This document shows positions 22,389-24,404 of a stretch of DNA of 24,404 bases, piece by piece. Below the pieces are notes generated by a model. It searched no databases. It had not been told where the DNA came from and was given only the letters and a program-made list of their open reading frames with translations. The stretch comes from Parvularculaceae bacterium UBA4496 (lineage in GTDB: Bacteria > Pseudomonadota > Alphaproteobacteria > Caulobacterales > Parvularculaceae). The stretch is from NCBI GenBank assembly GCA_002388885.1, contig DGNI01000209.1:1-24404 (forward strand), written 5' to 3'. Position 1 is the stretch's first letter. The number at the start of each line of letters is the position of its first letter. A program made the position numbers and the translations under genes.

Positions 22389-23163
22389 ATTTTTTGTCAA
22401 ACTTGGCTCGCGGATCGCTGGCAGCGTAATCGTTGTCCCAAAGGCCGCTCATTTTTCCTTTTGACCAGCCGCGACTTTCATTATCGACATCGAACATCAA
22501 ATCGCCGCCCTGCACGAGCATATTGGTGAAACCCTTATGATAGTTCCGGAAATTCAAGTTTTTTGTTTGATGCGTAGAGATCAGATATTCATCTGTATCA
22601 TATCCGATGAGCACATGGTTCCAGTGATGTGCGGGCGCGGCGCGGAAGCAACTATTAACGCCGCCGATTGCGCCAGGGTCTGTTTTCTCGTCAATTCGCG
22701 GTGAAAAATGATTTGAGGCGGCGATCTGCGCGTCTTTTGCGCGCCTGTGAGAAGCGCAACCGGAAAACAAGCCAAACCGCATGCCGTTGGGCGCGACTTG
22801 GCCGTAATAGGTTTTCATGGTGCTGATGAGTTCGCCAAGAAAGCCGGGGCGGAAACCGTGATCGTCTTCCATCACGGCGATGTAGTCTGGCAAGTAGAGC
22901 TGCTGGCCCAGCTGCAGGCACATGTTTCGCGCATGGGCCATCGACATGTTGCTGCTCAAGATCAGAAAAAAATCGTGTTTTTCCTCCATCTCGCGAAGAT
23001 ATCCCCACTTTTCTTTCTGGCCATGCCGTTTTTCAGTGGAATCATGAACGATGAGCGCGGCGTCGTTCTCCGCGATTTCAGAAAGAATCGTCGGCAGAGT
23101 TTCTCTGACGGCGTCAGTATTTGCGTAGGACCCAATAACGATCAGTATTTGCTTTTTATCCAT
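22387..23163 (-). CDS. GT-A-type glycosyltransferase-like protein
   Basis: A 258-residue protein with the look of a GT-A (family 2-like) glycosyltransferase: an N-terminal strand QILIVIGSYANTDAV, a NMSMAHARNMCLQLG helix, and an acidic metal/nucleotide site YIAVMEDDHGF with Asp100-Asp101. The second half (GGVNSCFR, then MLVQGGDLMFDVDNESRGW) has no family I can name. No signal peptide or membrane helix is seen, so it should act in the cytosol or at the inner face of the membrane. It is the second gene after the STELLO-like gene, 27 bases downstream, and would be co-transcribed. It uses a weak GGTGA ribosome site. The sugar and acceptor are unknown. Confidence 0.65.
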   Translation of the reverse strand: MDKKQILIVIGSYANTDAVRETLPTILSEIAENDAALIVHDSTEKRHGQKEKWGYLREMEEKHDFFLILSSNMSMAHARNMCLQLGQQLYLPDYIAVMEDDHGFRPGFLGELISTMKTYYGQVAPNGMRFGLFSGCASHRRAKDAQIAASNHFSPRIDEKTDPGAIGGVNSCFRAAPAHHWNHVLIGYDTDEYLISTHQTKNLNFRNYHKGFTNMLVQGGDLMFDVDNESRGWSKGKMSGLWDNDYAASDPRAKFDKK

Positions 23164-23190
23164 TATGTCACCGGCTTAACGTATCGATTG

Positions 23191-24174
23191 TCACACAGTC
23201 TCGATTAAGTTAAGCCATTGCTCCACAAGCTCAACTTCCGTCGGCTCCACCAATCCGTTTTCGGCAAGGGCGCCATAGGCTTTTTTAAGATCGGATGCTT
23301 GCCCATCATACGGGACTTTCCGAAGCGTCTCAATAATCCTGTAAAAGTTTGTATAAAGATATTGCTCATCCTCAAAATCCCGCATGAGGTCATGTGCGTT
23401 TCGATCCTGAAGCGCAGTCGCCTGCGTAAAACCGATGGCGCCGCCCTGCGCCCAAATGCAAAATTGCGCAACGTATGATTTCAAAATGTCCGTCGCCCTG
23501 AAGCTTACAGTGCAGGGCAGGTAAAGGAACGCAAAGCTCGATTGTTTCAGCCAGGTCGTATTTTGCGTATTGAACGGGACAACGCATCCCTTTTTCACGA
23601 TAACGGCGTTTTTTCGTTCAAACTGAAAGTGCTCGTCAGATGTCTTTCTGGTTAGGCGAAAAATTGCGTCGACATCCGGATCGCCGTCAACAAGCCCTTG
23701 CCATACGTGAATGTTATCTGCGGAAATATTTTCTTTGATCGCGAGCGCTGGATTGGAAATGCGATCGAGCGGATAACCGCGCGGCCAAATATGCTTGTCG
23801 GTAAAGTATCTGTAGACGTTAGGAAATTCCGGTCCTTCTATCTGCGCGCCGCGCTTGCTTTCGGGGAGGCAGGGCCATCCTTCCATCGGAAGATTGTCGT
23901 CGTCGGTTTCGATGATCCGGTCATAACCATTTCTGATCGCGTATAGGTAACCCAGATTTTTACGAGCGTAATGGTTATAGGGCAGCATGTCGGCGAAGTC
24001 GCCGAACAGCTCACGCTGGTCTTCAATGTTGAGAAAATGCAAATCTAACGAGCGATAACCGTCAGGCGTCTTTTTGTCGCCGACGACAATAAGCTCGAAC
24101 CCTCGGTCCATTAACTCATGAATGACGGGACCGGGTTTGTTGATGGTTGTAAGCACAACGCAGCTTTTGTTCAT
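23191..24174 (-). CDS. STELLO-like (DUF288) glycosyltransferase
   Basis: A 327-residue protein with the core signature of STELLO/DUF288 proteins: an N-terminal VVLTTINKPG strand, then YNHYARKNLGYLYAIRNG, then IIETDDDNLP, whose Asp91-Asp93 run is the presumed metal and nucleotide-sugar site. Plant STELLO proteins are Golgi glycosyltransferases linked to cellulose-synthase assembly; their domain is related to the GT75 UDP-arabinose mutase/reversibly glycosylated polypeptide family. The role of bacterial versions is not settled. There is no transmembrane anchor, unlike in plants. Sampled segments are AT-rich for this window (23341-23400 has 23 G+C in 60), which hints at horizontal transfer. It starts the two-gene unit with the second glycosyltransferase. 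Assignment is from remembered motifs. Confidence 0.62.
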   Translation of the reverse strand: MNKSCVVLTTINKPGPVIHELMDRGFELIVVGDKKTPDGYRSLDLHFLNIEDQRELFGDFADMLPYNHYARKNLGYLYAIRNGYDRIIETDDDNLPMEGWPCLPESKRGAQIEGPEFPNVYRYFTDKHIWPRGYPLDRISNPALAIKENISADNIHVWQGLVDGDPDVDAIFRLTRKTSDEHFQFERKNAVIVKKGCVVPFNTQNTTWLKQSSFAFLYLPCTVSFRATDILKSYVAQFCIWAQGGAIGFTQATALQDRNAHDLMRDFEDEQYLYTNFYRIIETLRKVPYDGQASDLKKAYGALAENGLVEPTEVELVEQWLNLIETV

Positions 24175-24211
24175 GTGCTCGGCATTGCTTTCTCAATTCA
24201 CTGTGGCGCGG

Positions 24212-24238
24212 GCCTTAAACTCGAGCAATGCTTAAGGC
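24212..24238. repeat. Inverted repeat GCCTTAA / TTAAGGC upstream of the STELLO-like gene
   Basis: GCCTTAA (24212-24218) and TTAAGGC (24232-24238) are perfect inverted arms 13 bases apart, 38 bases upstream of the glycosyltransferase ATG. They could be an operator for this unit. The two TTAA blocks are 13 bases apart, not the 7 expected for a CtrA box. Confidence 0.4.
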
Positions 24239-24264
24239 ATATGGCGGTTGAATATTTTTCGCAA

Positions 24265-24297
24265 AACAAAAAAACGCCCCGGAAAGCCCGGGGCGTT
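24265..24297. terminator. Bidirectional terminator, copy 2 of a 33-bp repeat
   Basis: Stem AACGCCCCGG (24273-24282) with CCGGGGCGTT (24288-24297) around AAAGC, and a run of seven T after it. It is identical over 33 bases and in the same orientation as the copy at 22356-22388. It ends the minus-strand ctrA transcript 43 bases after its stop and insulates the glycosyltransferase unit. Confidence 0.92.
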
Positions 24298-24339
24298 TTT
24301 TTGTGCAAGTTGTAGCGTGAGTAGCAGATAGATTTTGTG

Positions 24340-24404
24340 TTAAGCGACGTCTGCCGCCTTTTCCTCCTGCGGGTCGCGCAAAACGTAGCCGCGGCCCCAG
24401 ACGG
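24340..24404 (-). CDS. ctrA: C-terminus of CtrA-type response regulator (truncated by window)
   Basis: Twenty codons and a TAA stop on the minus strand encode VWGRGYVLRDPQEEKAADVA. The VWGRGYVLRDP segment is the end of the OmpR-type winged-helix domain as found in CtrA, the master cell-cycle regulator of Alphaproteobacteria, including its short polar tail. Other OmpR-family regulators share WGRGY but usually continue differently, so ctrA is likely though not certain. The rest of the gene lies beyond the right edge. Confidence 0.7.
   Translation of the reverse strand, partial: VWGRGYVLRDPQEEKAADVA

Noticed and set aside
24212..24238. CtrA box (TTAA-N7-TTAA) upstream of the glycosyltransferase genes
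   Set aside because: The two TTAA blocks are 13 bases apart, not 7. The feature is better described as an inverted repeat.

Overview
The window reads as a stretch of alphaproteobacterial chromosome of moderately high GC. Evidence for this is the C-terminus of a CtrA-type cell-cycle regulator at the right edge, a class A RNase P RNA, rpsD, a SahR-like ArsR/methyltransferase-fold regulator, and a VPLPA-CTERM surface protein. The mix of M13 and M14 peptidases, a Baeyer-Villiger-type flavin monooxygenase and a single-domain malic enzyme would suit a marine or aquatic member near Caulobacterales, Hyphomonadales or Parvularculales. That placement is inference only. No prophage, insertion sequence, CRISPR array or tRNA was seen.

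Layout. 1-7000: the first codons of a minus-strand gene (probably icd), then on the plus strand a TrmJ-type RNA methyltransferase, a secreted M13 metallopeptidase, a YhhQ-type queuosine-precursor transporter, a malic enzyme without the usual phosphotransacetylase half, and a flavin monooxygenase. 7000-8640: a VPLPA-CTERM protein preceded by a strong sigma-54 promoter match, a textbook terminator, then rpsD with its own sigma-70 promoter and terminator. 8660-10140 (minus): mlaA-mlaC, outer-membrane lipid-asymmetry genes. 10280-11440: an autoregulated SahR-like repressor with a perfect 20-bp operator palindrome inside its promoter, converging on a 33-residue membrane microprotein not previously listed. 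11700-14390: a TerB-DnaJ co-chaperone, a small membrane protein, an EamA exporter and an AmpD-like amidase. 14520-16550: a secreted two-domain protein with a 21-bp tandem-repeat linker, rnpB, and yajQ. 16620-18090: a dedicated acyl carrier protein plus ketosynthase pair, meeting a small minus-strand membrane protein at a shared CTAG. 18560-22340: an Ada-like AraC/alkyltransferase fusion and a large secreted M14 peptidase. 22387-24174 (minus): two glycosyltransferases, one resembling the STELLO family known mainly from plants, bracketed by two copies of the same 33-bp terminator. 24340-24404: ctrA 3' end.

Most genes are housekeeping or envelope functions. The parts most worth following up are the sigma-54/VPLPA-CTERM unit, the STELLO-like glycosyltransferase cassette between identical terminators, the SahR-like autoregulatory operator, the orphan ACP-ketosynthase pair, and the unannotated microprotein.
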